Source: an uncultured Desulfovibrio sp. (GTDB taxonomy: Bacteria > Desulfobacterota > Desulfovibrionia > Desulfovibrionales > Desulfovibrionaceae). Taken from it: a stretch of DNA of 64,000 nt. The stretch covers positions 1-64,000 of the forward strand of contig CAJXRQ010000016.1 of NCBI GenBank assembly GCA_913060505.1, read 5' to 3'. Positions 19,275 to 27,977 of the stretch are shown one piece after another. How positions within the stretch are numbered: the stretch's first letter is position 1; each line of letters begins with the position of its first letter. Both the position numbers and the translations under genes were made by a program. Under the pieces are notes generated by a model. That model saw nothing but the letters and a program-made list of their open reading frames with translations. It did no database searches and was not told the DNA's origin.

Positions 19275-19790
19275 CTAGGAAACATCCAAAGCCATGAACA
19301 TGTCGCTATACGACATCGGTTCCAACTGATCGTCAGCAATTCCCATGCAATCCAGCCATTCCCGGCATTGGTTATGCAGATTTTCCAATTCGGAAGCGTG
19401 TTCACCAATGGCTTCAATCTCGACAAAGCGCCCCAATCCGCGCACTCGATCAATGTGAAATTTGACGTTATCCTTGTAATAAATCTCCCGTTCCTTTTCC
19501 ACGACCACCTTGACGCCAATGGCTGCGCTCAAAAGTGAGGTCAAACCATGCCCGGGAACAAGCCGCTCCAACTCATACTCCGAAACCTTCGGCTCCGGGG
19601 TATTGGGGCGACGGTAGAATATCAAGGCGTTTTCCACGTTACCTTCACGAAGTTTGAGCCGTCCTTCCGGACAATTAAAATACGTGTCGCACTGATGATC
19701 CAGCCCACGGTATTCAGCCCCGGCAGCCATGAGGATATCTCGAATCCGTTTGGGATCCTCAACCCTCGCCTTGATTTCAACATTAACCAT
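19275..19790 (-). CDS. CYTH domain protein (class IV adenylate cyclase / thiamine triphosphatase-like)
   Basis: This 171-residue soluble protein begins at ATG 19790, four bases after the stop of the LysE-type gene. VNVEIKARV at the N-terminus is the CYTH signature strand. LKLREGNVENALIFYRR, VVVEKEREIYY and VKFHIDRVRGLGRFVEIEA give the alternating charged strands that line the CYTH tunnel and bind triphosphates and metal. Family members are adenylate cyclases (CyaB), thiamine triphosphatases or inorganic triphosphatases, and sequence alone does not settle which. The small size fits CyaB-like proteins. Confidence 0.85.
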   Translation of the reverse strand: MVNVEIKARVEDPKRIRDILMAAGAEYRGLDHQCDTYFNCPEGRLKLREGNVENALIFYRRPNTPEPKVSEYELERLVPGHGLTSLLSAAIGVKVVVEKEREIYYKDNVKFHIDRVRGLGRFVEIEAIGEHASELENLHNQCREWLDCMGIADDQLEPMSYSDMFMALDVS

Positions 19791-19794
19791 GCTG

Positions 19795-20418
19795 TTATCC
19801 TTTGCTTGCGGCAAGCCCCACGCCAAGTCCTACAAAAGAACCACCCAGCACCTTATTCACCCAACGCTGTACCCCGGTGCGGGAAAGGCATCCGGCAATA
19901 CGTCGACCACACAGCGCATATATCATCCATGCGCCAAAGGCGGGCAAAGCCAACCCCGCCAGCAACAGGCAACTCTCTTGCGGTGCCACATGGTCGGAGT
20001 GGACGAACTGGGGAAAAAGTGCAGTAAAAAACACAATAGCCTTGGGATTTCCCATAGCGACCAAAAACGCGTCCAGCCAGAGTTTACGCACACTTACATG
20101 GGGTGCGTATTGCTGCTCCAAGGCATCCAGATTCGGAGCGCTGCGCCATAAGCCGATCCCTAACCAAATCAGATAGAAGGCGCCTGCCCAACGAATCACC
20201 TCAAACAGCGGACCGCATGTTGTCAGTAATATGCCGAGTCCGGCAATACTGACGCCGGCCTGAAGAAGCGAGGCAACAATGTTTCCCGTCCCGGAAATTG
20301 CGGCCCGTGCCACGCCGTGGCGCATGCCGTGGGTCAAGGCGAGCATCATGCTCGGACCGGGGATAATGGAGGCCACGAACATGGTCGCCACATAAACAAA
20401 CCAGAAATGAGGAAACAT
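19795..20418 (-). CDS. LysE/RhtB family amino-acid exporter
   Basis: This 207-residue membrane protein has about six hydrophobic helices. SIIPGPSMMLALTHGMRHGVARA is the characteristic first-helix and loop motif of the LysE/RhtB superfamily, and FLVAMGNPKAIVFFTALFPQFV is the second family motif. AGGAG precedes ATG 20418 at good spacing. It exports an amino acid or related metabolite, and the specificity is not readable. It leads a probable LysE-CYTH-GNAT unit on the minus strand. Confidence 0.9.
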   Translation of the reverse strand: MFPHFWFVYVATMFVASIIPGPSMMLALTHGMRHGVARAAISGTGNIVASLLQAGVSIAGLGILLTTCGPLFEVIRWAGAFYLIWLGIGLWRSAPNLDALEQQYAPHVSVRKLWLDAFLVAMGNPKAIVFFTALFPQFVHSDHVAPQESCLLLAGLALPAFGAWMIYALCGRRIAGCLSRTGVQRWVNKVLGGSFVGLGVGLAASKG

Positions 20419-20482
20419 GCAAACTCCTAGTGTAACACGGCAGAGATTGCATGTTTCATGACAAGAGGCAAGAAGGAAGGGG

Positions 20483-20866
20483 TCAGTCCAAACGACAGGC
20501 CCTGCCCGACTTGGTCAAAATTTCGGAGCCAGGAACGAATTCCATGACCACATTCCCGACTTTGGATGGATTATCATTGGAATATGTTACGCAACGTACC
20601 AACGAGCCGAGGCGATTGAGGCGCATGACCGAAGTCTCAACTACGGTCTGGCCACCAAACACTTCCCGGGAAAGTACATGCCATTCTCCGGAAAAGGCTG
20701 CCCCGGATCCGGAGGGTGTGGTGCTTTCTCCGGCTTCGCTTTCAAACGCGAAGCGCATGCCCACATCGCTCAATAAGGCGCGGATTTCATCCCGCTCCAG
20801 AATCCCCCTGCCCGAGGTTCTCATAAGTTTCGACCGCCTGCTTTGCTTGCTTTCCAGCATACTCAT
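20483..20866 (-). CDS. Hypothetical protein (127 aa)
   Basis: This is a soluble, unrecognised protein. I chose ATG 20866 (MSMLESKQSRRSKLMR), preceded by AGGGATG, over the GTG at 20902. The N-terminal 35 residues are basic. The rest looks like a compact alpha/beta domain (RFAFESE, EWHVLSREVFGGQTVVETSVMRL, SLVRCVTYSN). The opposite strand is also open over this stretch but gives an atypical composition rich in Ser, Thr and Pro, so I favour the minus strand. No function is suggested by the neighbours. Confidence 0.55.
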   Translation of the reverse strand: MSMLESKQSRRSKLMRTSGRGILERDEIRALLSDVGMRFAFESEAGESTTPSGSGAAFSGEWHVLSREVFGGQTVVETSVMRLNRLGSLVRCVTYSNDNPSKVGNVVMEFVPGSEILTKSGRACRLD

Positions 20867-21316
20867 GGTATCATCATCCCTGCCGACTTTCGCGCTCAGC
20901 ACTATGCTCTGCGTTGTTTCGGCAAAACGGTTAGTTCATTCTGTACGAACCGTCTCCCTCACTATCTAGCAATCCTTGTGCCGTAATCAATCTTGCTCTC
21001 GCTAAAGCCATAACAGATTGAAATTACAGGTTATGGGGACAAACTTGCATGCGCGGACAATTCTTGTTCTCTCCACATTTCGTGCAAAAGGTGCAAAAAG
21101 TAACCGTTCCCTTGTGCACCATGCACATAATTGCAGCGCCCCCTATTCATACTCCCAGTCGTTCCACGAGAGCTTAGCGTTACTTTTTTTATCATAATTA
21201 TTTGCTCCTGGTAAATCTTTTCCGAAAAGAATACGTCTGACTTGACAGGCTGTGAATTTATTGTCCTTTTATCTTCCTCTTTTTATTTTTCCCCAAGCTC
21301 CCTGAAAATGGCATAT
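20867..21316. other. Intergenic stretch of about 450 bases with no gene seen
   Basis: There is no convincing reading frame or RNA gene. It holds the presumed promoter of the hypothetical gene and an AT-rich part at 21180-21300. An imperfect dyad GGTGCA...TGCACC lies near 21090-21120, with GTGCAAAA and GTGCAAAAA repeated in tandem beside it. I cannot assign a role to these. Confidence 0.4.
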
Positions 21317-21356
21317 GAAAAGAAGCCCCGGCGTATGCTTGCCGGGGCTTCTTTTC
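21317..21356. terminator. Strong terminator of the galactose operon
   Basis: A perfect 16-bp stem (GAAAAGAAGCCCCGGC and its complement) encloses an 8-base loop. T runs exist on both strands, so it is bidirectional. It lies 25 bases after the last permease stop codon on the minus strand. Confidence 0.9.
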
Positions 21357-21380
21357 ATCAACTTTCGTAAGAAGGACAGT

Positions 21381-22205
21381 CTATTCCTTGACCGACCCCG
21401 CCAACAAACCTCGAATAAAATATCTGCCGAGGAAAACATAGATGCATAGCACCGGAATAGCTGCCAAAATGGAACCCGCCATGGGCAAATTCCAACTCAC
21501 TGCCTGCCCTCCAGCCAATTGAGCAAGCCCAACGGTTATGGGGTTCTCGGAATGTCGTGTCAGGCATATACCCCAAAGGAACTCGTTCCAAACCTGCGTG
21601 AACTGCCACAGGCTTGTAACCACAAAACCAGGAATGGAGAGCGGAAACACAATTCTTGTGTAAATGGAAAAGAAGCCAGCACCGTCCAGACGAGCGGATT
21701 CAATCAGCGCAGTAGGAATTTGCGCGTAGAAATTCCGGAAAATCAGGGAAGTGATGGGTAATCCATACACCACATGAGCCAGAATAAGGCCCGGCAACCC
21801 TCCGTAAAGATTCATGGCCCGCAAGGTCTGAAACAGAGGGATCAGGATGACCTGATAGGGAATGAACATGCCGAACAGGAACAGGGTGAAAATGACTTCA
21901 CTGCCTTTGAACTTCCACTTGGAAAAGACATAACCGTTGAGCGACCCCAGTACGGTCGACAAGGCTGTTGCACAGATCGTCAGGATTACACTGTTGACCA
22001 GATTGGGTTTGAGCAGCGCCAAGGCTTCGGAAAAGCTGCTCCAGTTCAAGGTGGACGGGAATTCCCAGGCGCGAGGCAAGGTTATTTCATTGGGTAACTT
22101 CAAAGAAGTAACCACAGCCATGTACGCAGGCAGCAGGTATACAACGACCAGCACGGCCAGCACCAGATAGAGAAGAACGGTTCCAAAGGAAATCCTGCGA
22201 GTCAT
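21381..22205 (-). CDS. Sugar ABC transporter permease, MalG type
   Basis: This 274-residue protein has six predicted membrane helices. The cytoplasmic EAA loop is [24 protein letters not shown], which docks with the ATPase. It belongs to the carbohydrate uptake transporter-1 family. The ATG overlaps the stop of the other permease by four bases (ATGA), so translation is coupled. It is the last gene of the galT-K operon and is followed by a strong terminator. Galactose or glucose is the likely cargo, judging from the binding protein and the operon partners. Confidence 0.93.
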   Translation of the reverse strand: MTRRISFGTVLLYLVLAVLVVVYLLPAYMAVVTSLKLPNEITLPRAWEFPSTLNWSSFSEALALLKPNLVNSVILTICATALSTVLGSLNGYVFSKWKFKGSEVIFTLFLFGMFIPYQVILIPLFQTLRAMNLYGGLPGLILAHVVYGLPITSLIFRNFYAQIPTALIESARLDGAGFFSIYTRIVFPLSIPGFVVTSLWQFTQVWNEFLWGICLTRHSENPITVGLAQLAGGQAVSWNLPMAGSILAAIPVLCIYVFLGRYFIRGLLAGSVKE

Positions 22206-23323
22206 CGCGCGTTCCTCCTCTGCCGGTAGGATGTAACCAGATACGGAATGATGAATGTTCCGGCCACAAGGAACAGGACGATGGCTATAGCTGCCCCCTT
22301 GGCAAAATCATTGGCCCTGAACGTGGTCAGATACATATCCAACGCGGGGTGACCGGTAGCGGCATTGTCCGGCCCGGTCATGGCAAAGATCAGGTCGAAC
22401 ATCTTGAGAGAAATATGCGAAAGAATAATCACGGCACTGATGGTGATGGGCTTGAGCATGGGGATGGCCACATGCATGTAATAGTCGAAATCACTGGCAC
22501 CATCCAGCCGTGCGGCATCCATAAGATCCTGGGAAATACCGTTGAATCCTGCAAGGTAAAGAGCCATCGTATAGCCGGAATACTGCCAGATCGTGGCAAG
22601 AATGATGCCCAGCGTGGCAAGGTTGAACCCGTGTTCCTCTTCCATGAACAAGGCTCTTGGCAACAAATCTCCGAACAGCCATACAACGGCCCCGAGTACG
22701 ACTCCGGGAACAAGATAATGTTTGAAGGCCCGGGAAGGATCACGGCGCAATTTCCCCAGCCCCAAAAGAATCAGCACGAAAGCGGCAAGATACAAAAGAA
22801 TGGGAAACAGGTTCTGCCAATCAAAAAGCAGCACCGTCTTCATGCTTGAAAGCCATTGAAAGTCGAGAGCCTTACCGCCCAAATACGTGGGCAAAAGGTT
22901 CACGCCTCCCTGCGGTGCGAGCAGCCAGCGCCAGATGGTTCCGGTCACGATGAATGACAGCGACATGGGGTACAAAAAGACCGTACGCAAAAAATCTTCG
23001 CCGCGCGGTTTGCGGTCCAACAAAATGGCGATGAACATGCCGATGCCCACGGCACCGACCAACAGCAAAACCGAATAATAAACGGCATTAACAAGATCCT
23101 GCCGAAAACGGCCATCCAAAAAACCGGAAAACAACTCGACATAATTCTGCATGCCGATAAAATTCTTGACCGGATTCTCGGACAGCGCGGCTCCTCCCCG
23201 CCAGTCCGTCATGGATATCCACACGGTATTACCAATGAACCCGTAAACGAATACTCCGATGAGAACGACCGAGGGCAGCAGCGTTATGAACGCCTTTATC
23301 CTGTCTCGTGAAACTTCCCGCAT
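22202..23323 (-). CDS. Sugar ABC transporter permease, MalF type
   Basis: The product is 373 residues from ATG 23323 (a GTG directly in front, at 23326, is possible). Hydrophobic helices and the EAA loop ([25 protein letters not shown]) identify the MalF-type permease. Compared with the usual length of about 300, it has an extra segment of some 60-70 residues around 150-235 with its own hydrophobic stretch ([15 protein letters not shown]), an insertion also found in some glucose-type CUT1 permeases. It pairs with the MalG-type permease through a four-base overlap. A stem-loop separates it from the binding-protein gene. Confidence 0.92.
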   Translation of the reverse strand: MREVSRDRIKAFITLLPSVVLIGVFVYGFIGNTVWISMTDWRGGAALSENPVKNFIGMQNYVELFSGFLDGRFRQDLVNAVYYSVLLLVGAVGIGMFIAILLDRKPRGEDFLRTVFLYPMSLSFIVTGTIWRWLLAPQGGVNLLPTYLGGKALDFQWLSSMKTVLLFDWQNLFPILLYLAAFVLILLGLGKLRRDPSRAFKHYLVPGVVLGAVVWLFGDLLPRALFMEEEHGFNLATLGIILATIWQYSGYTMALYLAGFNGISQDLMDAARLDGASDFDYYMHVAIPMLKPITISAVIILSHISLKMFDLIFAMTGPDNAATGHPALDMYLTTFRANDFAKGAAIAIVLFLVAGTFIIPYLVTSYRQRRNAR

Positions 23324-23352
23324 CACTGACTCTCTTGCACTTGCGGCCCAAA

Positions 23353-23379
23353 GGCCCGCCGAGAAGTACCCGGCGGGCC
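23353..23379 (-). promoter_or_regulatory. Intercistronic stem-loop after the binding-protein gene
   Basis: GGCCCGCCG and CGGCGGGCC form a perfect 9-bp stem with a 9-base loop, followed on the minus strand by TTT. It lies between the sugar-binding protein and the first permease. Such hairpins commonly stabilise the upstream message or attenuate read-through, which gives more binding protein than permease. Confidence 0.7.
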
Positions 23380-23395
23380 GGACCGTTTGGAATTG

Positions 23396-24658
23396 TTATT
23401 TGGCAATGCCGTTTTTAACGGCGATCTGCTGGGCAGCCTTGGCGGCAGCCTGAGCATTCTTGGACTTCAGGAACATTTCCATGACGGACGCGAAGTCGTT
23501 CATAAAACCTTCGTTGGCAGTCACGCCGTGTGCCAGAGAACCAACGATGTGATCCTTACCGAAGTCGGTGGCAGCGGATTGACCATAGGCGTTGTACTTG
23601 GACAGGTCACTGTCCAGACGTGCGGAAATGGACCCCTTGATCGGGTTGAAAGTATCAGAGCCTTCACGGGAACCAAGAACCTCGAGCCATGCCACGGCGT
23701 TGTCGCGGTGGGGAGCGCCCTTCGGCAGGCAAAAGGAATCGGCCAGGAACATGAATGCACCCGTGGTATCAGGGGAAGCACTCCAGCCAAAACCGGTGCC
23801 GGGAGCGAGCTTTTTGGTGGTATTCATGTAACCGGCGGCCCAATCACCCATGATGTTGAAGGCTGCACGGCCGTCAACAACCATGTCCGTAGCCTGCTGC
23901 CAGGACAGGGACGGTGCGTCGGTGTTGGTATATTTCAGAACCTTGCCGAAAAGTTCCCATACTTTCACGCCTTCCGGGCTGTCAAAAGCCAGGTCGCCGG
24001 CCCACAGTGCGTCCCATTTGTCCGCACCGAGAGATGCCAGCGCAACGGATTCCCACAGGTGGTTGGCAGTCCAGTTCTGCGCCAGAGCCAGAGGAACAAT
24101 GCCCTTGGCTTTCAGACCATCAGCAACGGCAAAGAACTCACCCCAGGTCCTGGGAGCTTCGATCCCCCATTTTTTCAGGTTGGCCGGAATGAACCACATC
24201 ACGTTGGAGCGATGGATATTCACGGGAACCGACCAGATGCCCTTGTCCGTACCGATCAGCTTGATCAATCCCTTGGGGAAAGCTTCCATCCATCCGTTTG
24301 CCTTGAAGATGGGAGTCAAATCTTCCATGCGATCAGCCTTGACCCAGGTGCCGATAAGCTCCTGACCGGCGTGAACCTGGAAGCTGTCCGGGGGATTGCC
24401 GCCCAGCATGCGGGTCTTGAGCACGGACTTGGCGTTCACTCCGGAACCGCCGGTAACCGTAGCGTTGATGACCTTCACGTTGGGGTTTTCTTTCTTGTAA
24501 ATATCAATCAGTGCTTCAAGTGCCGGACCTTCGTCACCAGCCCACCAGGAAAAAATCTCCAAATCGCCGCTCAGATTGGACGCGGCCTGCACGGGGAAAG
24601 CTCCGAACACGGCAATCGCGGCCACAACAAACAACAATTTTGCCAGGGAATTTTTCAT
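23396..24658 (-). CDS. Sugar ABC transporter substrate-binding protein (glucose/galactose type)
   Basis: This is a 420-residue periplasmic protein. The signal peptide is MKNSLAKLLFVVAAIAVFGAFPVQA, with cleavage after AQA-like VQA and no lipobox. The mature part begins GDLEIFSWWAGDEGPALEAL and continues with TVTGGSGVNAKSVLKTRML and WSVPVNIHRSNVMWF. From memory this is close to the Thermus thermophilus maltose-fold binding protein characterised as glucose/galactose specific. GGAGG precedes the ATG. Together with galT, galK and galM in the same operon, galactose (possibly also glucose) is the expected ligand. Specificity is inferred, not shown. Confidence 0.9.
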   Translation of the reverse strand: MKNSLAKLLFVVAAIAVFGAFPVQAASNLSGDLEIFSWWAGDEGPALEALIDIYKKENPNVKVINATVTGGSGVNAKSVLKTRMLGGNPPDSFQVHAGQELIGTWVKADRMEDLTPIFKANGWMEAFPKGLIKLIGTDKGIWSVPVNIHRSNVMWFIPANLKKWGIEAPRTWGEFFAVADGLKAKGIVPLALAQNWTANHLWESVALASLGADKWDALWAGDLAFDSPEGVKVWELFGKVLKYTNTDAPSLSWQQATDMVVDGRAAFNIMGDWAAGYMNTTKKLAPGTGFGWSASPDTTGAFMFLADSFCLPKGAPHRDNAVAWLEVLGSREGSDTFNPIKGSISARLDSDLSKYNAYGQSAATDFGKDHIVGSLAHGVTANEGFMNDFASVMEMFLKSKNAQAAAKAAQQIAVKNGIAK

Positions 24659-24733
24659 AGGAACCTCCTAGTTAACCTTTTACCCATGACAATCTCCTCA
24701 CATAGAACATTCCATTTCCATGAGAACGACAAC

Positions 24734-25828
24734 TCAGGAAATGGCTTTGGTCGTTTCGGGGTCAAACAGAACCATTCGATCGAACTCGAAACCGATAGGC
24801 ACGGTTTCGCCGGGCTGGGCCTCAATACGGCCTTCCACTTCGGCAATGAGTTCGTTGTCGTCCACCACGATCTCCAGCAGGGACTGGCCGCCAAGAATTT
24901 CGGAAACCACGACCTCGCCGCGGCACCACCATTCCTTGGGCAGGCGCTCAACGTTCTCGCCCATCTTGATGGAGTCAGGACGCAGCCCAACCAGCACAGG
25001 TGCCCCACCCGCAAGATCGGGAACACGCCCTTCCGGTACAGGGAATACGGACCCGCCAGCCCGGACAACCGGCGATCCTCCCGAAGTTTCGAAAATGCCC
25101 TCAAGAATGTTCATGGGCGGATTGCCGATGAACTGGGCCACAAAAACATTGGCGGGCTTTTCAAAAACTTCTACCGGAGTACCCACCTGCTGAATCTCGC
25201 CGTCCTTGAGAATGACTATACGACTGGCCAGGGTCATGGCCTCGATTTGATCGTGAGTCACATAGATGGTCGTCGTCGCCAACTTCATATGCAATTTTTT
25301 TAGCTCACGCCGCATTTGCGTACGAAGCTGTGCATCAAGGTTGGACAACGGTTCGTCAAAAAGAAATACGTCGGGCTGGCGCACAATGGCCCGGCCCATG
25401 GCCACACGTTGCCTCTGCCCACCGGAAAGTTCCGAAGGTTTGCGATCCAGCAATTGCCCAAGTTCCAACACCTCGGCGGCGCGGTTCACGGCCTCGTCGA
25501 TTTCACTTTTGGAGCGCTTGGCCATCTTCAGGCTGAAGCCCATGTTGTCCCGCACGGTCATGTGTGGATACAGCGCGTAGTTCTGGAAAACCATGGCCAC
25601 GTTGCGCGACTTCGGGGAAACATTGTTGACCACGCGGTCCCCGATGTGGATTTCACCGCCGCTGATGGGTTCCAGTCCCGCAATCATGCGCAGGATGGTG
25701 GATTTACCACACCCGGACGGTCCCACAAACACGATGAATTCGTTATCCTTGATCTCAAGGTCCGCGCCGGGAACAATGATGACATCCCCGTACCGTTTGC
25801 TCACATTGACAAGTTCGACTCTGGCCAT
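24734..25828 (-). CDS. Sugar ABC transporter ATPase, UgpC/MsmX/MalK type
   Basis: The protein is 364 residues. Walker A is GPSGCGKS, the signature is LSGGQRQR, Walker B is [13 protein letters not shown] and the switch His is in YVTHDQIEA. The C-terminal 120 residues form the TOBE regulatory domain usual in CUT1 ATPases. It sits between galM and the binding-protein gene in the operon and should energise the two permeases. ATPases of this type can be shared among several sugar transporters. Confidence 0.95.
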   Translation of the reverse strand: MARVELVNVSKRYGDVIIVPGADLEIKDNEFIVFVGPSGCGKSTILRMIAGLEPISGGEIHIGDRVVNNVSPKSRNVAMVFQNYALYPHMTVRDNMGFSLKMAKRSKSEIDEAVNRAAEVLELGQLLDRKPSELSGGQRQRVAMGRAIVRQPDVFLFDEPLSNLDAQLRTQMRRELKKLHMKLATTTIYVTHDQIEAMTLASRIVILKDGEIQQVGTPVEVFEKPANVFVAQFIGNPPMNILEGIFETSGGSPVVRAGGSVFPVPEGRVPDLAGGAPVLVGLRPDSIKMGENVERLPKEWWCRGEVVVSEILGGQSLLEIVVDDNELIAEVEGRIEAQPGETVPIGFEFDRMVLFDPETTKAIS

Positions 25829-25872
25829 GATTTACCTGTTCTTCATGTCATCGTTTGAATCGCCACACCGGA

Positions 25873-26931
25873 TCAGCCGGAGATGAAGCGATATTCGGTT
25901 TCCTGCGTAACACTTTCCCCCGCAGCCAGCACCACGGACGGAAATTCCGGCCGGTTCGGCGCATCGGGATACCCCTGTGCTTCCAGACAAAAGCCGTGGC
26001 GGGGACCATACACATCACGGCCCCGTCCGAAAAGCCCTTTCGGAATATGATTTCCCGAATACAGCTGAAAACCCGGATAGGTAGTCCGCATTTCCATCAC
26101 TCTGCCGGATTCGCCTCCCCTTACCCGCACAGCACATCCGGGCATCCGGGCCGACTCTTCCAGCACATAAAAGTGGTCATACCCCGTTCCGATTTCCGTA
26201 AGCTCATGGGCAGCGTCAATGCGTGCTCCAAGAGCGCGCGGCTCAAAGAAATCCAAAGGGGTTCCTGCCACAGAAACCAGTTTTCCGGAGGGAATCAAAT
26301 CACTGTCTACATCAAGACAGTACTTCGAGTCGATCCACAATTCATGCCCCAAGCACGATTTTCCGGGACCATCGAGGTTGAAATACGCATGGTTGGTCAT
26401 GTTGACCACGGTATCGGCCTCGGCCTTGGCGGCAAACGACAACCGCACACTATTTGTCGTAAGCGTATACGTCACCTCAACATCCGTGGCTCCCGGAAAT
26501 CCCTGCTCGCCATCTCCGCTGCGTCTGGAAAACACGACACGAGGCCCTTGCGAAGATGTTGATACCTGTGCCTGCCACACTCGACAGTGAAATCCACGCT
26601 TTCCACCATGCAATTGATGGACGCCGTAATTACGGTCCAGACGGTATTCCTTGCCATTCAGGACAAAACGGGCACCACTGATGCGGTTTGCCACCCGTCC
26701 TACCACCCGACCGAAATAACAAGGATCATCAAGATAGCCCTGCAACGAGTCGTAACCGAGCACAACCTCATCAGAAATGCCTTGCGCATCCGGCGCGCAC
26801 AAGCTGACCATGGTAGCCCCGTAGGTACTCACGGCCAACCGCATGGGACTGCAGACGAGTTTAATCAACTCGACGTTGTCACCCTCAGGGGTCTTGCCCC
26901 ATGGCATGCGTTCAAAACCGGAATCGGTCAT
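25873..26931 (-). CDS. galM: Aldose 1-epimerase (galactose mutarotase)
   Basis: This 352-residue protein interconverts beta- and alpha-D-galactose, the form used by galactokinase. Family landmarks are GKTPEGDNVELIKL at the start, NRISGARFVLNGKEYRLDRNYGVHQLHGG, NMTNHAYFNLDG with the catalytic His, and the C-terminal PGFQLYSGNHIP and HGFCLEAQGYPDAPN with the catalytic Glu region. There is no signal peptide, so it is cytoplasmic. It lies 30 bases after the regulator gene in the operon. Confidence 0.95.
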   Translation of the reverse strand: MTDSGFERMPWGKTPEGDNVELIKLVCSPMRLAVSTYGATMVSLCAPDAQGISDEVVLGYDSLQGYLDDPCYFGRVVGRVANRISGARFVLNGKEYRLDRNYGVHQLHGGKRGFHCRVWQAQVSTSSQGPRVVFSRRSGDGEQGFPGATDVEVTYTLTTNSVRLSFAAKAEADTVVNMTNHAYFNLDGPGKSCLGHELWIDSKYCLDVDSDLIPSGKLVSVAGTPLDFFEPRALGARIDAAHELTEIGTGYDHFYVLEESARMPGCAVRVRGGESGRVMEMRTTYPGFQLYSGNHIPKGLFGRGRDVYGPRHGFCLEAQGYPDAPNRPEFPSVVLAAGESVTQETEYRFISG

Positions 26932-26961
26932 GCGTTTATCCGTTTTAATATCATCTTCGAC

Positions 26962-27963
26962 TTACGTGGACTCACGAACAATTAATTGCGTGCGCAGCAC
27001 ATGCGTCTGGGGGACAAAATTTTTCTGATCAAATTGTTGAAACAACAACCGGGCCGCGGTCTTTCCCATCTGCCACGAAGGCTGGGCGATGGTGCTCAAG
27101 GGAGGCTCGACCAAGGCGGATTCCGGGTTGTTGCAAAAGCCCAGCAACGCCATATCACGCGGGATACGCATGCCCCTTTCCCGCAAAAGGCGATAGGCTC
27201 CGATTGCAACAGGATCGTTGACCGCAAATACGGCATCGGGCAATCGTTCCAGGTTCAACAAATGCTTCATGGCTTCTTCGCCATCCTGTTCCTGAAAGCC
27301 GCCGGGAACTACAAGATTCTCATCCACCGGAAAACCATGATCCTGCAATGCCTGCCGATAGCCTTCAAGCCGATCCCGTCCAATGGTCACATGGGAACGG
27401 CCTGCAATATGAGCAATGCGGGTGTACCCCTGTTCAATAAGATGATGTACACCGGCATAGGCGCCATTAAAATCATCAACGACTACCTTGCTGGTTGCCA
27501 GCTGTTCCGCGACACGATCAAACTGCACCAGCGGTATTCCCTGTCGCATGGCGTCTTCCAGATGTGAATACTCTGTGGTGTTTCGGGAGAGGGATACCAC
27601 GATTCCGGCTACGCGATGGGCTGCCAATGCCCTGATATTCATGATCTCGCGGACCATTTGTTCCTGACTCTGGCAGACCATGATGGTATACCCGGCCTTG
27701 TAGGCCACTTCCTCCACACCGCTGATGGCCGAGGAAAAAAAATGATGCTCTATTTCCGGTACGACGACACCAATGGTATTGGTACGATTGTTTTGCAGGC
27801 TTTTGGCAATCTGATTTGGCTGATAGTTTTGTTCTTTTGCAAGTTCCACCACACGACGTTTTGTCTCGTCGCTGATATCCGGATGGTCATGCAACGCCCG
27901 GGAAACCGTGGACGGTGCAATGCCCAATGTCCGGGCGATATCCTTGATGGTGAACTGAGCCAT
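26962..27963 (-). CDS. LacI family transcriptional regulator of the galactose operon
   Basis: This protein has 333 residues. The N-terminal helix-turn-helix is FTIKDIARTLGIAPSTVSRALH, followed by the hinge helix YQPNQIAKSLQNNRTNTIGVVVPEI, then the periplasmic-binding-protein-like effector domain. The gene lies inside the operon, 14 bases after galK and 30 before galM, so it is probably autoregulated. Tandem LacI-type operators lie in front of galT. The hinge and early effector region (HHFFSSAISGVEEVAYKAG) remind me more of Bacteroidetes LacI regulators than of proteobacterial GalR, a hint of transfer. The effector is presumably galactose or a derivative. Confidence 0.92.
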   Translation of the reverse strand: MAQFTIKDIARTLGIAPSTVSRALHDHPDISDETKRRVVELAKEQNYQPNQIAKSLQNNRTNTIGVVVPEIEHHFFSSAISGVEEVAYKAGYTIMVCQSQEQMVREIMNIRALAAHRVAGIVVSLSRNTTEYSHLEDAMRQGIPLVQFDRVAEQLATSKVVVDDFNGAYAGVHHLIEQGYTRIAHIAGRSHVTIGRDRLEGYRQALQDHGFPVDENLVVPGGFQEQDGEEAMKHLLNLERLPDAVFAVNDPVAIGAYRLLRERGMRIPRDMALLGFCNNPESALVEPPLSTIAQPSWQMGKTAARLLFQQFDQKNFVPQTHVLRTQLIVREST

Positions 27964-27977
27964 GTCGTTTCTGCCCT

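Noticed and set aside
20927-20960. Inverted repeat ACGGTT...AACCGT as an operator
   Set aside because: Only six bases per arm in an uncharacterised intergenic region, so it could easily be chance.
20451-20969. A plus-strand frame over the small hypothetical gene
   Set aside because: The translated product is Ser/Thr/Pro-rich with no structure; the minus strand has a better start and a more protein-like composition.
21000-21300. Possible tRNA or small RNA gene in the gap before the galactose operon end
   Set aside because: No cloverleaf, no anticodon arm and no promoter-terminator pair other than the operon terminator.
23387-25303. A 638-codon open frame on the plus strand across the sugar-binding protein and part of the ATPase gene
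   Set aside because: It lies wholly antisense to two clear genes with family motifs, and its product has no domain logic. It arises from codon bias of the real genes.
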